Assembly (NCBI GenBank): GCA_938008925.1
Contig: CALLIQ010000776.1
Coordinates: forward strand, 1-5,633
Direction of reading: 5' to 3'
Length of the DNA: 5,633 nucleotides
Source: an uncultured Acidimicrobiales bacterium
GTDB taxonomy: Bacteria; Actinomycetota; Acidimicrobiia; Acidimicrobiales; SZUA-35
Below, one piece after another: positions 1 to 5,442 of this stretch; positions within the stretch are counted from its first letter, which is position 1, and the number at the start of each line of letters is the position of its first letter. The notes below the pieces were generated by a model, which saw nothing but the letters and a program-made list of their open reading frames with translations, ran no database searches and was not told where the DNA came from. A program made the position numbers and the translations under genes.

Positions 1-1
1 G

Positions 2-445
2 TGCCAAGACGGTCAATCCGTCGTCCTCGACGAGAACGGCCTTCGCCGAGGCGAGGATGTCCCCGCCGAGTACATCTACGTCGACGGCAACGTCGGCGAT
101 CTCGACGAGAGCGTGCTCGCAGAGCGCCGCACCCTCGGGACCGACGGATTCGTCTCGTGCGTGGTGCCGCTTCGCATCGAGGGTCCGCATGCTGAGCTGC
201 TCGGGCTTCCCGAGATCATCAGTCGTGGGTGGGTCCACGGCGAAGAAGGCGACCAGCTCCGCAAGCAGGCCGCGAACCAGATCCGCGATGCCGTCGAGGC
301 GTCGTTGTCGGATGGCAAGCGGACCCGTCAAGAGCTCGAACGGGTCGTACGTCGGACCCTCGGCCGCTTCGTCAGCAACAAGACCCGGCTTCGTCCGATG
401 ATCGTGCCGGTCGTCCTCGGCGCCCACGAGGGCAAGAGCGACTGA
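2..445 (+). CDS. rnj: Ribonuclease J, C-terminal part (5' end outside window)
   Basis: This open frame runs in from the left edge with no start and ends at TGA 443-445, giving 147 residues. RNase J is a metallo-beta-lactamase/beta-CASP ribonuclease with 5'-3' exonuclease and endonuclease activity in cytoplasmic rRNA maturation and mRNA decay. The catalytic lactamase and beta-CASP parts lie outside the window. What is visible is the end of the core and the C-terminal domain: EYIYVDGNVGDLDESVLAERRTL matches the family's 'VDG..VGD....L.DRR.L' segment, and PEIISRGWV followed by a helical stretch and TRLRPMIVPVV is the characteristic end of the protein. The length after the VDG motif looks normal, so the C terminus seems intact. 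In many actinobacteria rnj is followed closely by ftsK; here a reversed lipoprotein gene separates them. The identification is from remembered family motifs, not a search. Confidence 0.93.
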   Translation, partial: CQDGQSVVLDENGLRRGEDVPAEYIYVDGNVGDLDESVLAERRTLGTDGFVSCVVPLRIEGPHAELLGLPEIISRGWVHGEEGDQLRKQAANQIRDAVEASLSDGKRTRQELERVVRRTLGRFVSNKTRLRPMIVPVVLGAHEGKSD

Positions 446-466
446 GCTCACGTTGTCGCTCCGGTG

Positions 467-1285
467 TCACGGCCAGCGGAAGTCGCCGATGACGACCGCA
501 TGGCCAACCGCCAGATCTTGGTGTGTGACTCCACCTGCGGTCTCGAAGGCTGAAATCACCGCTGTCGTCGGTCGCTCCTCGTCCGGCACGAGCGCCGGAA
601 CGAACCATCCGTTGCGGAACGCGTCGTCGGCGCCCGTTCCGGCCGGGACTGGCACCACGACCATGTAGATCTCGTTCAATTCCATCCAGTCCGTCGACGA
701 TGGGACTGGCACCCAGGCTCCATCCGCCCGCAGCTCGACGGGCTCCTGGCTCGTGCAGTCGACCGGTTGATAGTTTGCGATGCTGAAGCCGTCGCCGCCG
801 AGCGAACCGGGGTCGATGACGGTCGACGAGGCGCTGAAGCACGGCACGGAGCTAGCGACATGAGGGAGCTCGTCGCAGTCGAACGACGAGGCGCAAACCT
901 GGTTGGTCATCATCATTTGGCTGGCGGCAGCAAAGACCGGGACGCCACACGCATCGAGTGACCGCTGGTTGACCGCATTGATCGTGTCGGTGAAGTCGCG
1001 GGCTTCGGCGAGGGGATCATCGCTGTCGGCCGCAGGTCCGTCTTCGGACAGCTCCAGGAACCGGTCCTTTGCGTCTCCCAGCGTGTCCGGAAGCGCCCGT
1101 ACGAGATCGTCGATGCGAGTGTCGGCCGCTGCATGCTCGCGGTCGAGCATCGTTGCGATCATGGCATCGCACTCTTCTTGGTTCACCGAACCCCCGAAAC
1201 CGAGTTCTGAGGGCACACCACTGCACCCGGCGAGAACGACGGTGGCGATGAACGCGATGATCCGCCCGACGATATGTTTCTCCAT
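467..1285 (-). CDS. Putative secreted lipoprotein, unknown function
   Basis: This encodes 272 residues, read from ATG 1285-1283 to TGA at 469-467. The N terminus is a lipoprotein signal peptide: basic n-region MEKHIVGR, hydrophobic IIAFIATVV, and lipobox LAGC with Cys21 as the predicted lipidated residue. The mature protein should therefore be anchored to the outer face of the membrane. It is acidic and has six further cysteines (39, 113, 131, 137, 149, 177), enough for three disulfides. Residues 35-110 look helical and charged; the C-terminal half (about 155-272) looks beta-rich, with WVPVPSSTDW and IYMVVVPVPAG. I recognise no family. The frame stays open to 1960, but the added sequence would sit ahead of a good signal peptide and is antisense to ftsK, so I reject it. 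No Shine-Dalgarno sequence precedes the ATG. Its stop is 21 bases from the convergent rnj stop, with no clear terminator between. Confidence 0.82.
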   Translation of the reverse strand: MEKHIVGRIIAFIATVVLAGCSGVPSELGFGGSVNQEECDAMIATMLDREHAAADTRIDDLVRALPDTLGDAKDRFLELSEDGPAADSDDPLAEARDFTDTINAVNQRSLDACGVPVFAAASQMMMTNQVCASSFDCDELPHVASSVPCFSASSTVIDPGSLGGDGFSIANYQPVDCTSQEPVELRADGAWVPVPSSTDWMELNEIYMVVVPVPAGTGADDAFRNGWFVPALVPDEERPTTAVISAFETAGGVTHQDLAVGHAVVIGDFRWP

Positions 1286-1442
1286 CTTTGCCGTATCGGG
1301 TGGTTGGGCGGCGCCCTGAAGCCGCCAGCCTCTCGCCGGTGGGTTTCCGCAGGCGGTGGGTCGCCGCGACCTCCGCCGATCGAGACCACAGCCGCTTCGC
1401 TCAGTGAGTGTTGGCTTCGCCGAATTCGCCCCAGGGCCGACG

Positions 1443-1454
1443 GAGGTCGACCTC
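1443..1454. repeat. Perfect 12-bp palindrome GAGGTCGACCTC
   Basis: The two 6-base arms are exact reverse complements with no spacer. The palindrome lies about 76-87 bases upstream of the ftsK start codon. It shares its ACCTC half with the 8-bp inverted repeat that follows, and another ACCTC lies at 1369-1373. A transcription-factor site is plausible, but no regulator is identified and chance is possible in GC-rich DNA. Confidence 0.5.
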
Positions 1455-1481
1455 TGGAAATCGAGACCTGACCCCAGAGGT
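1450..1481. repeat. 8-bp inverted repeat ACCTCTGG / CCAGAGGT
   Basis: Arms at 1450-1457 and 1474-1481 are exact reverse complements with a 16-base spacer. The left arm overlaps the GAGGTCGACCTC palindrome. There is no T-run, so a terminator is unlikely. The position, about 50-80 bases before the ftsK start, suits an operator. Function is inferred from position only. Confidence 0.5.
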
Positions 1482-1488
1482 GGGCATA

Positions 1489-1507
1489 CACCCACAGTGG
1501 TTGGGTG
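1489..1507. repeat. 6-bp inverted repeat CACCCA / TGGGTG
   Basis: Arms at 1489-1494 and 1502-1507 flank a 7-base spacer. A third related arm, GTGGG at 1480-1484, pairs with CCCAC at 1491-1495. The element covers the expected -35 region of the ftsK promoter and overlaps the larger nested inverted repeat that starts at 1492. Confidence 0.45.
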
Positions 1508-1533
1508 ACTTGCTAGAGTCACGCTCACTGTGG
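1492..1533. promoter_or_regulatory. Nested inverted repeat over ftsK promoter and start codon
   Basis: The outer arms CCACAGTG (1492-1499) and CACTGTGG (1526-1533) are exact 8-base reverse complements. Inside them GTGACT (1505-1510) and AGTCAC (1517-1522) form a second exact pair around the 6-base centre TGCTAG. The two dyad axes fall at 1512.5 and 1513.5, so they are almost concentric. The element covers the predicted -10 hexamer, the transcription start region and the GTG start codon. It could be a repressor site. If transcription begins near 1526 the mRNA would contain only the right arm, so the symmetry would act as DNA, not RNA structure. No regulator is identified. Confidence 0.55.
1514..1519 (+). 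promoter_or_regulatory. Putative -10 element of ftsK (TAGAGT)
   Basis: TAGAGT fits the actinobacterial TANNNT -10 pattern and is preceded by TGC, an extended -10 feature. Transcription would start around 1526-1530, leaving a leader of at most about 4 bases before GTG 1530. No convincing -35 hexamer is seen 17-18 bases upstream. No Shine-Dalgarno sequence precedes the start, which fits leaderless translation. Confidence 0.55.
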
Positions 1534-4415
1534 CTACATCGAATCGGACCCCCCGGTCCGGTCGAGGGGCAGCTGCGGGTGGACGATCGGCATCTGGCAG
1601 CTCGCGTGCATCAAGCACCCGGGGCACTGCCGCCCAACGTCGCGCCCGGAAGCAGCGGGAGGCTCGCGGTCTTGGACTGATCGCGCTCGGCCTCATCCTC
1701 GGCCTGGCTTTGTACACCGGAGCGACCGGACCCGTCGGGTCCTGGCTCGCCGACTTCATCGGCGCCTTCGTCGGGCGTGTGCGGCTCATCGTGCCGCTGG
1801 CGTTGATCTGGTGGGGGTGGACCCTGCTCCGCACCGCGCCCGGCAAAAAGAAGAAGACGAGCAAGAAGAAGCCGATCCCGGCGACCGACATCATCGCCTG
1901 GACGCTGCTCAGCTTGTCGGTCTTCGCCCTGCTCGACCTACTCGGCGGCAAGCCCGTCAACCGCGCCCCGTGGGACCAGCTGTCCCAGGCCGGCGGCTAC
2001 ATCGGCGTGCTCGTCGGCGGCAGTTTCGAACGCTGGTTCGGGCACTGGGGCGAGGTGGTGCTCACCATCGCCATGATCCTGATCGCCGTCGTGTTGCTCA
2101 CTGGCCTGTCGGCCGGAACCGCGGCCGACGTCATTGCAGACTGGTTTGCTCGAGTGCGCGATCTGGCGCTCCGCTCGGTGCAGGCCATGGGCTTCCTGCT
2201 GCCCGACGAGGCAGATGCGTCGCCCAAGTCCGAGAAGGGCAAGACCAAGACCGCCGACTCGCTGGATGGCGTCACCGGATTGCTCGACCTCGAGGAGACC
2301 GGCCCGATCACCGGGTCGTCGACCGGCGATGTGCTCGCAACCGAAGGCGAGCTCTTCGACCAGGAGACCTACATCGACCTCACCGGCGGAGCGACCGTCG
2401 GCGATGCCGGCGCCGCCGACGTCGACGACGCGCCCGCCGTCGAACCGATTCCCGAGCCGACCGGCTGGGATGAGCCGGCGCCCGAGCCGATCATCGAGGT
2501 TCCCGAAGTCGTCACGGTCGACGGCATGTCGCTGGCGGCGCCACAGCCCGCCGGTGGCACGTGGACCCTGCCGACGATGGACTATCTCGACCGCAGCGAG
2601 GGTCAAGACGTCGATCGGGCCAGCGTCGAGAAGACCGGCCGCCAGCTCGTCCACGCGCTCCACGAGCACGGCGTCGAGACCCGCCTCCTCGGTGTGGTCG
2701 TCGGCCCGACCGTCAGCCGGTTCGAGCTCGAGCTGGGCCCTGGCGTGAAGGTGAACCGAGTCACCAGCCTCCACAAGGACATCGCCTATTCGATGGCGAC
2801 CCCCGACGTCCGGATCCTGGCCCCGATCCCCGGCAAGATGGCGATCGGCGTCGAGGTGCCGAACGTCAAGCGTCAGATGATCACCGTCGGCGACCTCCTG
2901 TGCTCCGAGGAAGCCACCAAGGCCACCCATCCGCTCGAGGTGGCGCTCGGCCGAGACATCACCGGCCGCACGGTCATGGCCAACCTGGCCAAGATGCCGC
3001 ACTTGCTCGTCGCCGGTCAGACCGGCTCCGGTAAGTCCAGCTGCATCAACTCGATGCTGACCTCGTTGCTCATGCGGACGACCCCGGAGCAGGTTCGCCT
3101 GATCCTGGTCGACCCGAAGCGGGTTGAGCTCACCCAGTACGAACGCCTTCCTCACCTGCTCACCGAGGTCGTCACCGACCCGAAGAAGGCCGCGAACGCG
3201 CTCGCCTGGGGCGTGCGCGAGATGGAGCGTCGCTACGACACCCTGTCCGACGTGGGTGTCCGCGACCTCGACGGCTACAACGCCGGCGTCGACGAGGGCA
3301 AGTTCCCGCCCGTCATGGGCCCCGATGGCGAGATGCACGAGCGCGAGCGCCTCAGCTACATCGTGATCATCCTCGACGAGCTGGCCGACCTGATGATGGT
3401 CGCCGCGCGCGACGTCGAAGAGTCGATCTGCCGCATCGCCCAGAAGGCCCGAGCGGTCGGTATTCACCTCGTGATTGCCACGCAGCGTCCGTCGACGAAC
3501 GTGATCACCGGCCTCATCAAGGCCAACGTTCCCGCTCGTCTCGCGTTCGCGGTGTCGAGCCTCACCGACTCCCGAGTCGTCCTCGACCAGCAGGGCGCCG
3601 AGCGCCTCGTCGGGCGCGGCGACGGCCTGTTGCTCGACGGTTCGACCAGCACGCCCGCCCGCTTCCAGGGTGCCTGGGTCACCGAAGAGGAAGTCTCGAA
3701 CCTCGTCGAGCACTGGCAGAAACAGGCTCCCGAGATCGTCTTCGACAGCCGAGTGCAGGGCGAGGAAGTCTCCGAAGCCGCCGCCGCCCTTCCCGGCGGG
3801 ACGACCGGCGACGATGACGACGACGAGCTGGTGCTCCAGGCCATCGAACTGGTGGTCCGCTCGCAGCTCGGCTCGACCTCGATGTTGCAGCGCAAGCTGC
3901 GTGTTGGCTTCGCACGTGCTGGCCGCCTGATGGACATCATGGAGGAGCGGGGTGTGGTCGGGCCGTCGGTCGGATCGAAGGCCCGCGAGGTCAAGATGTC
4001 GCCTGAGGATCTCGACTCGGGTCGTTGGCCAGCGGCGATGCGCGCCCCGGCGCCAGCCGCTTCGGAACCGGCACCTCGTGCGACCCAAACACCGTCCCCG
4101 GCTCCAGCTCCGGCTCCGGCTCCATCTCCCTCCCCGGGAACGATCGCGTCGGTGTCGGCCCCGGCGGACGTACCGACCGAACCCGGCCCGAGCGAACCAA
4201 CGCTCGACGATGTCGGAGCGGACGCCAGGGTCGAGCGTGATCCGATCGTCCCGACCGACCACACCCAGATGCTGGCTCTCGACGAACTCGAGAGTTCGCC
4301 CCTGCACCCGGAGCCCCAGGCCCCCGATTTCCTCGATCCGACCGAGCTCGGCGACGACTTCGCCGAGTTCGATCCCGCGCTGGCGCCTCCGCCCGGTTAC
4401 CGCTCTCCGGAGTAG
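1530..4415 (+). CDS. ftsK: DNA translocase FtsK/SpoIIIE
   Basis: FtsK is a septum-anchored hexameric ATPase that pumps chromosomal DNA during division and activates XerCD dimer resolution. The protein has 961 residues. Residues 1-46 are a basic cytoplasmic N terminus. Hydrophobic segments lie at about 47-63, 79-100, 118-138 and 173-195, with a weaker one at 154-166; a Lys-rich loop (106-114) supports a cytoplasmic side between the second and third. An acidic, Pro-containing linker spans about 225-345. The motor spans about 360-735: Walker A GQTGSGKS (496-503), the FtsK motif LILVDPKRVEL (524-534), Walker B IVIILDE (611-617) and TQRPST (651-656). The gamma winged helix is about 765-826. A Pro/Ala/Ser and acidic tail (827-961) follows, which is unusual because gamma normally ends the protein. 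GTG 1530 is the first start after an in-frame TGA at 1506-1508. The gene appears intact. Confidence 0.97.
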   Translation: MATSNRTPRSGRGAAAGGRSASGSSRASSTRGTAAQRRARKQREARGLGLIALGLILGLALYTGATGPVGSWLADFIGAFVGRVRLIVPLALIWWGWTLLRTAPGKKKKTSKKKPIPATDIIAWTLLSLSVFALLDLLGGKPVNRAPWDQLSQAGGYIGVLVGGSFERWFGHWGEVVLTIAMILIAVVLLTGLSAGTAADVIADWFARVRDLALRSVQAMGFLLPDEADASPKSEKGKTKTADSLDGVTGLLDLEETGPITGSSTGDVLATEGELFDQETYIDLTGGATVGDAGAADVDDAPAVEPIPEPTGWDEPAPEPIIEVPEVVTVDGMSLAAPQPAGGTWTLPTMDYLDRSEGQDVDRASVEKTGRQLVHALHEHGVETRLLGVVVGPTVSRFELELGPGVKVNRVTSLHKDIAYSMATPDVRILAPIPGKMAIGVEVPNVKRQMITVGDLLCSEEATKATHPLEVALGRDITGRTVMANLAKMPHLLVAGQTGSGKSSCINSMLTSLLMRTTPEQVRLILVDPKRVELTQYERLPHLLTEVVTDPKKAANALAWGVREMERRYDTLSDVGVRDLDGYNAGVDEGKFPPVMGPDGEMHERERLSYIVIILDELADLMMVAARDVEESICRIAQKARAVGIHLVIATQRPSTNVITGLIKANVPARLAFAVSSLTDSRVVLDQQGAERLVGRGDGLLLDGSTSTPARFQGAWVTEEEVSNLVEHWQKQAPEIVFDSRVQGEEVSEAAAALPGGTTGDDDDDELVLQAIELVVRSQLGSTSMLQRKLRVGFARAGRLMDIMEERGVVGPSVGSKAREVKMSPEDLDSGRWPAAMRAPAPAASEPAPRATQTPSPAPAPAPAPSPSPGTIASVSAPADVPTEPGPSEPTLDDVGADARVERDPIVPTDHTQMLALDELESSPLHPEPQAPDFLDPTELGDDFAEFDPALAPPPGYRSPE
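4100..4129 (+). repeat. Degenerate hexanucleotide repeat in ftsK encoding an Ala-Pro run
   Basis: Five consecutive six-base units of the form GGCTCC (variants AGCTCC and ATCTCC) lie inside ftsK and encode the alternating Ala-Pro stretch at residues 858-865, followed by Ser-Pro. Such runs make extended, stiff linkers and can change length by slippage in steps of two residues. It joins the gamma domain to the acidic C-terminal tail. Confidence 0.75.
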
Positions 4416-4441
4416 GTCGGCACGAGGTCGTCGCTCGGATG

Positions 4442-4447
4442 TAGTTT
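4442..4447 (+). promoter_or_regulatory. Putative -10 element of the dioxygenase gene (TAGTTT)
   Basis: TAGTTT fits TANNNT and ends six bases before GTG 4454, so a start seven bases downstream would fall on the G of the start codon. That predicts a leaderless mRNA. The 38-base gap after ftsK holds no Shine-Dalgarno sequence near the GTG; the closest GGAG (4409-4412) is over 40 bases away, inside ftsK. No strong -35 is seen, and no clear ftsK terminator either, so read-through from ftsK is also possible. Confidence 0.5.
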
Positions 4448-4453
4448 CCGGCC

Positions 4454-5320
4454 GTGAGCTCCGTACGAAGCGAGTTGGTCAGCGACGACGACATCGAGAC
4501 GTTCAGCCGTGATGGCGTCGTCTGCCTTCAGCAGGTGATCGGTCCCGAATGGATCGAGTCGCTGCGGGCAGGCGTCGCGTCCAACATGGCAAACCCGAGC
4601 CCGAGGGCTCGGTTGTGGAATCGCGATGCCCAAGGCAGAGAGTCTCGCTACGACAGCCAGGTCTGGCAGGACATTCCCGAGTATCGGCGCTTCGTGCTGG
4701 AGGGTCCGATGGCGGAGATCACGGGTCGGCTGATGGGTTCCTCAGCGGTCAACTTCTTCTTCGACGCCATCTTCACCCGTACCCCCGGCAACCAGTTCCG
4801 CACGCCGTTCCACCAAGACGAGCCCTACTGGTCGGTCGAGGGGTTCGACACGTGCTCGTCGTGGATGCCCCTGGTATCGGTGGAACGCTGCAGCGCACTC
4901 GAGTTCGTGCGCGGCTCGCATCGCTGGACCGAGCGCTACCAGCAGACGAACTTCGGAGCGATGACCGGTGACGAGCGTGACCAGGTCGACTTCACGAGCG
5001 ACGATCGAGTGCCGTTCCCCGACATCGAGGGCGATCGGGATTCGTTCGACATCGTCAGCTGGGACATGGAGCCCGGCGACGTGGCGATCTTCAACGCTCG
5101 CATGATCCACGGCGGGTCCGGCAACCTGGCCCCCGATCGCGATCTGCAGGTCTTCAACACCCAGTGGCTCGGCGACGACGTCCGGGTTCGCTTCCGCGAG
5201 GAGGGGATGGACCCCGATCACTCGCAGGTGATGCGGTCGGTCGGGCTCGCGCCAGGCGATCGCATCGGCACGGATCTGTACCCGCAGGTGTGGAAACGAC
5301 CGGAGCTCGCGGCGCACTGA
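4454..5320 (+). CDS. PhyH-family Fe(II)/2-oxoglutarate-dependent dioxygenase
   Basis: This 288-residue cytoplasmic protein resembles phytanoyl-CoA dioxygenase (PhyH) family enzymes, which couple oxidation of a substrate to decarboxylation of 2-oxoglutarate. The iron-binding facial triad is visible: His120 and Asp122 in PFHQDEPYW, and His219 in ARMIHGGSGN. Arg229, ten residues after His219, is placed to bind the 2-oxoglutarate carboxylate. The N terminus (DDDIETFSRDGVVCLQQVIGPEWIESL) is the usual family opening, LEFVRGSHRW (149-158) is a typical strand after the first half of the triad, and MEPGDVAIFNARMIHG is the second-half signature. Length is normal and all key residues are present, so it should be active. 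The substrate cannot be told from sequence; family members act on acyl-CoAs, ectoine, halogenation substrates and others, and no pathway genes are adjacent. GTG 4454 is chosen because the family opening follows directly and a -10-like element precedes it. Confidence 0.9.
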   Translation: MSSVRSELVSDDDIETFSRDGVVCLQQVIGPEWIESLRAGVASNMANPSPRARLWNRDAQGRESRYDSQVWQDIPEYRRFVLEGPMAEITGRLMGSSAVNFFFDAIFTRTPGNQFRTPFHQDEPYWSVEGFDTCSSWMPLVSVERCSALEFVRGSHRWTERYQQTNFGAMTGDERDQVDFTSDDRVPFPDIEGDRDSFDIVSWDMEPGDVAIFNARMIHGGSGNLAPDRDLQVFNTQWLGDDVRVRFREEGMDPDHSQVMRSVGLAPGDRIGTDLYPQVWKRPELAAH

Positions 5321-5364
5321 CGTATTGAGACGCGCACTGACTTGAGGGTCAGACGCGCACTGAC
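5312..5364 (+). repeat. Three direct copies of GCGCACTGAC
   Basis: Exact copies lie at 5312-5321, 5332-5341 and 5355-5364, with start-to-start spacings of 20 and 23 bases. The last two extend to a 14-base identity, AGACGCGCACTGAC (5328-5341 and 5351-5364). The first copy includes the last two codons and the stop of the dioxygenase gene. Weaker relatives follow at 5373 (GCGCACCG) and 5391 (GCACTCG). Either the gene's 3' end was locally duplicated, or these are spaced binding sites upstream of the antiporter gene. Confidence 0.75.
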
Positions 5365-5390
5365 CGGCTTGGGCGCACCGCTCACCGGTC
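5362..5390 (+). terminator. Weak hairpin after the dioxygenase gene
   Basis: GACCGG (5362-5367) pairs with CCGGTC (5385-5390) around a 17-base loop. No T-run follows, so it is not a standard intrinsic terminator. It is the only stem of note between the dioxygenase stop and the antiporter promoter, and termination is a guess. Confidence 0.2.
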
Positions 5391-5401
5391 GCACTCGTGC
5401 G
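5390..5401. promoter_or_regulatory. Palindrome CGCAC-TC-GTGCG upstream of the antiporter gene
   Basis: Two exact 5-base arms flank a 2-base centre. The centre lies about 46 bases before the predicted transcription start, a common place for a regulator site. Its CGCAC arm is also the core of the three upstream GCGCACTGAC repeats, which hints at a shared binding protein. No regulator is known. Confidence 0.4.
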
Positions 5402-5428
5402 TACCGGGGTGAAGGGCCGCTGGACGTC

Positions 5429-5434
5429 TAGCAT
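5429..5434 (+). promoter_or_regulatory. Putative -10 element of the antiporter gene (TAGCAT)
   Basis: TAGCAT fits TANNNT and ends eight bases before ATG 5443, predicting a transcript that starts at or within about two bases of the start codon. The nearest purine-rich stretch, GAAGGG at 5411-5416, is too far away to act as a Shine-Dalgarno sequence. No clear -35 is visible. Confidence 0.5.
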
Positions 5435-5442
5435 CGCTCCTC

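Larger units (their letters stand above)
1286..1529. other. Divergent intergenic region between lipoprotein gene and ftsK
   Basis: These 244 bases separate two divergent starts and must hold both promoters. I see no convincing gene: short open frames exist in several frames but none resembles a protein. The half nearest ftsK (1443-1533) is dense in inverted repeats, listed separately. A 9-base direct repeat ATCGAGACC occurs at 1379-1387 and 1460-1468. The lipoprotein promoter is not obvious. The best minus-strand candidate is TACGGC at 1295-1290, only 4 bases from the ATG and lacking the final T of a TANNNT element, so I do not call it. Confidence 0.6.

Noticed and set aside
446..466. Shared terminator between convergent rnj and lipoprotein genes
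   Set aside because: Only 21 bases separate the stops, and I found no strong stem or T-run there.
1505..1522. GTGACT-N6-AGTCAC as a CRP-type site
   Set aside because: CRP-family sites have about six bases between GTGA and TCAC; here there are ten.
1286..1960. N-terminal extension of the lipoprotein frame up to 1960
   Set aside because: It would bury a well-formed signal peptide and lipobox, and it overlaps the ftsK coding region and promoter.
1938..4307. A 789-residue open frame on the minus strand opposite ftsK
   Set aside because: Its translation is rich in Arg, Gly, Asp and His with no recognisable domain, as expected from the antisense frame of a GC-rich gene. The plus strand carries an unmistakable FtsK.
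5337..5352. CTGAC-N6-GTCAG stem as a terminator
   Set aside because: The stem is only 5 bp with no T-run, and it arises inside the GCGCACTGAC repeats.
5312..5401. CRISPR array or plasmid iterons
   Set aside because: Repeats are only 10-14 bases with spacers of 10-13, there are no Cas or replication genes, and the setting is a chromosomal housekeeping region.
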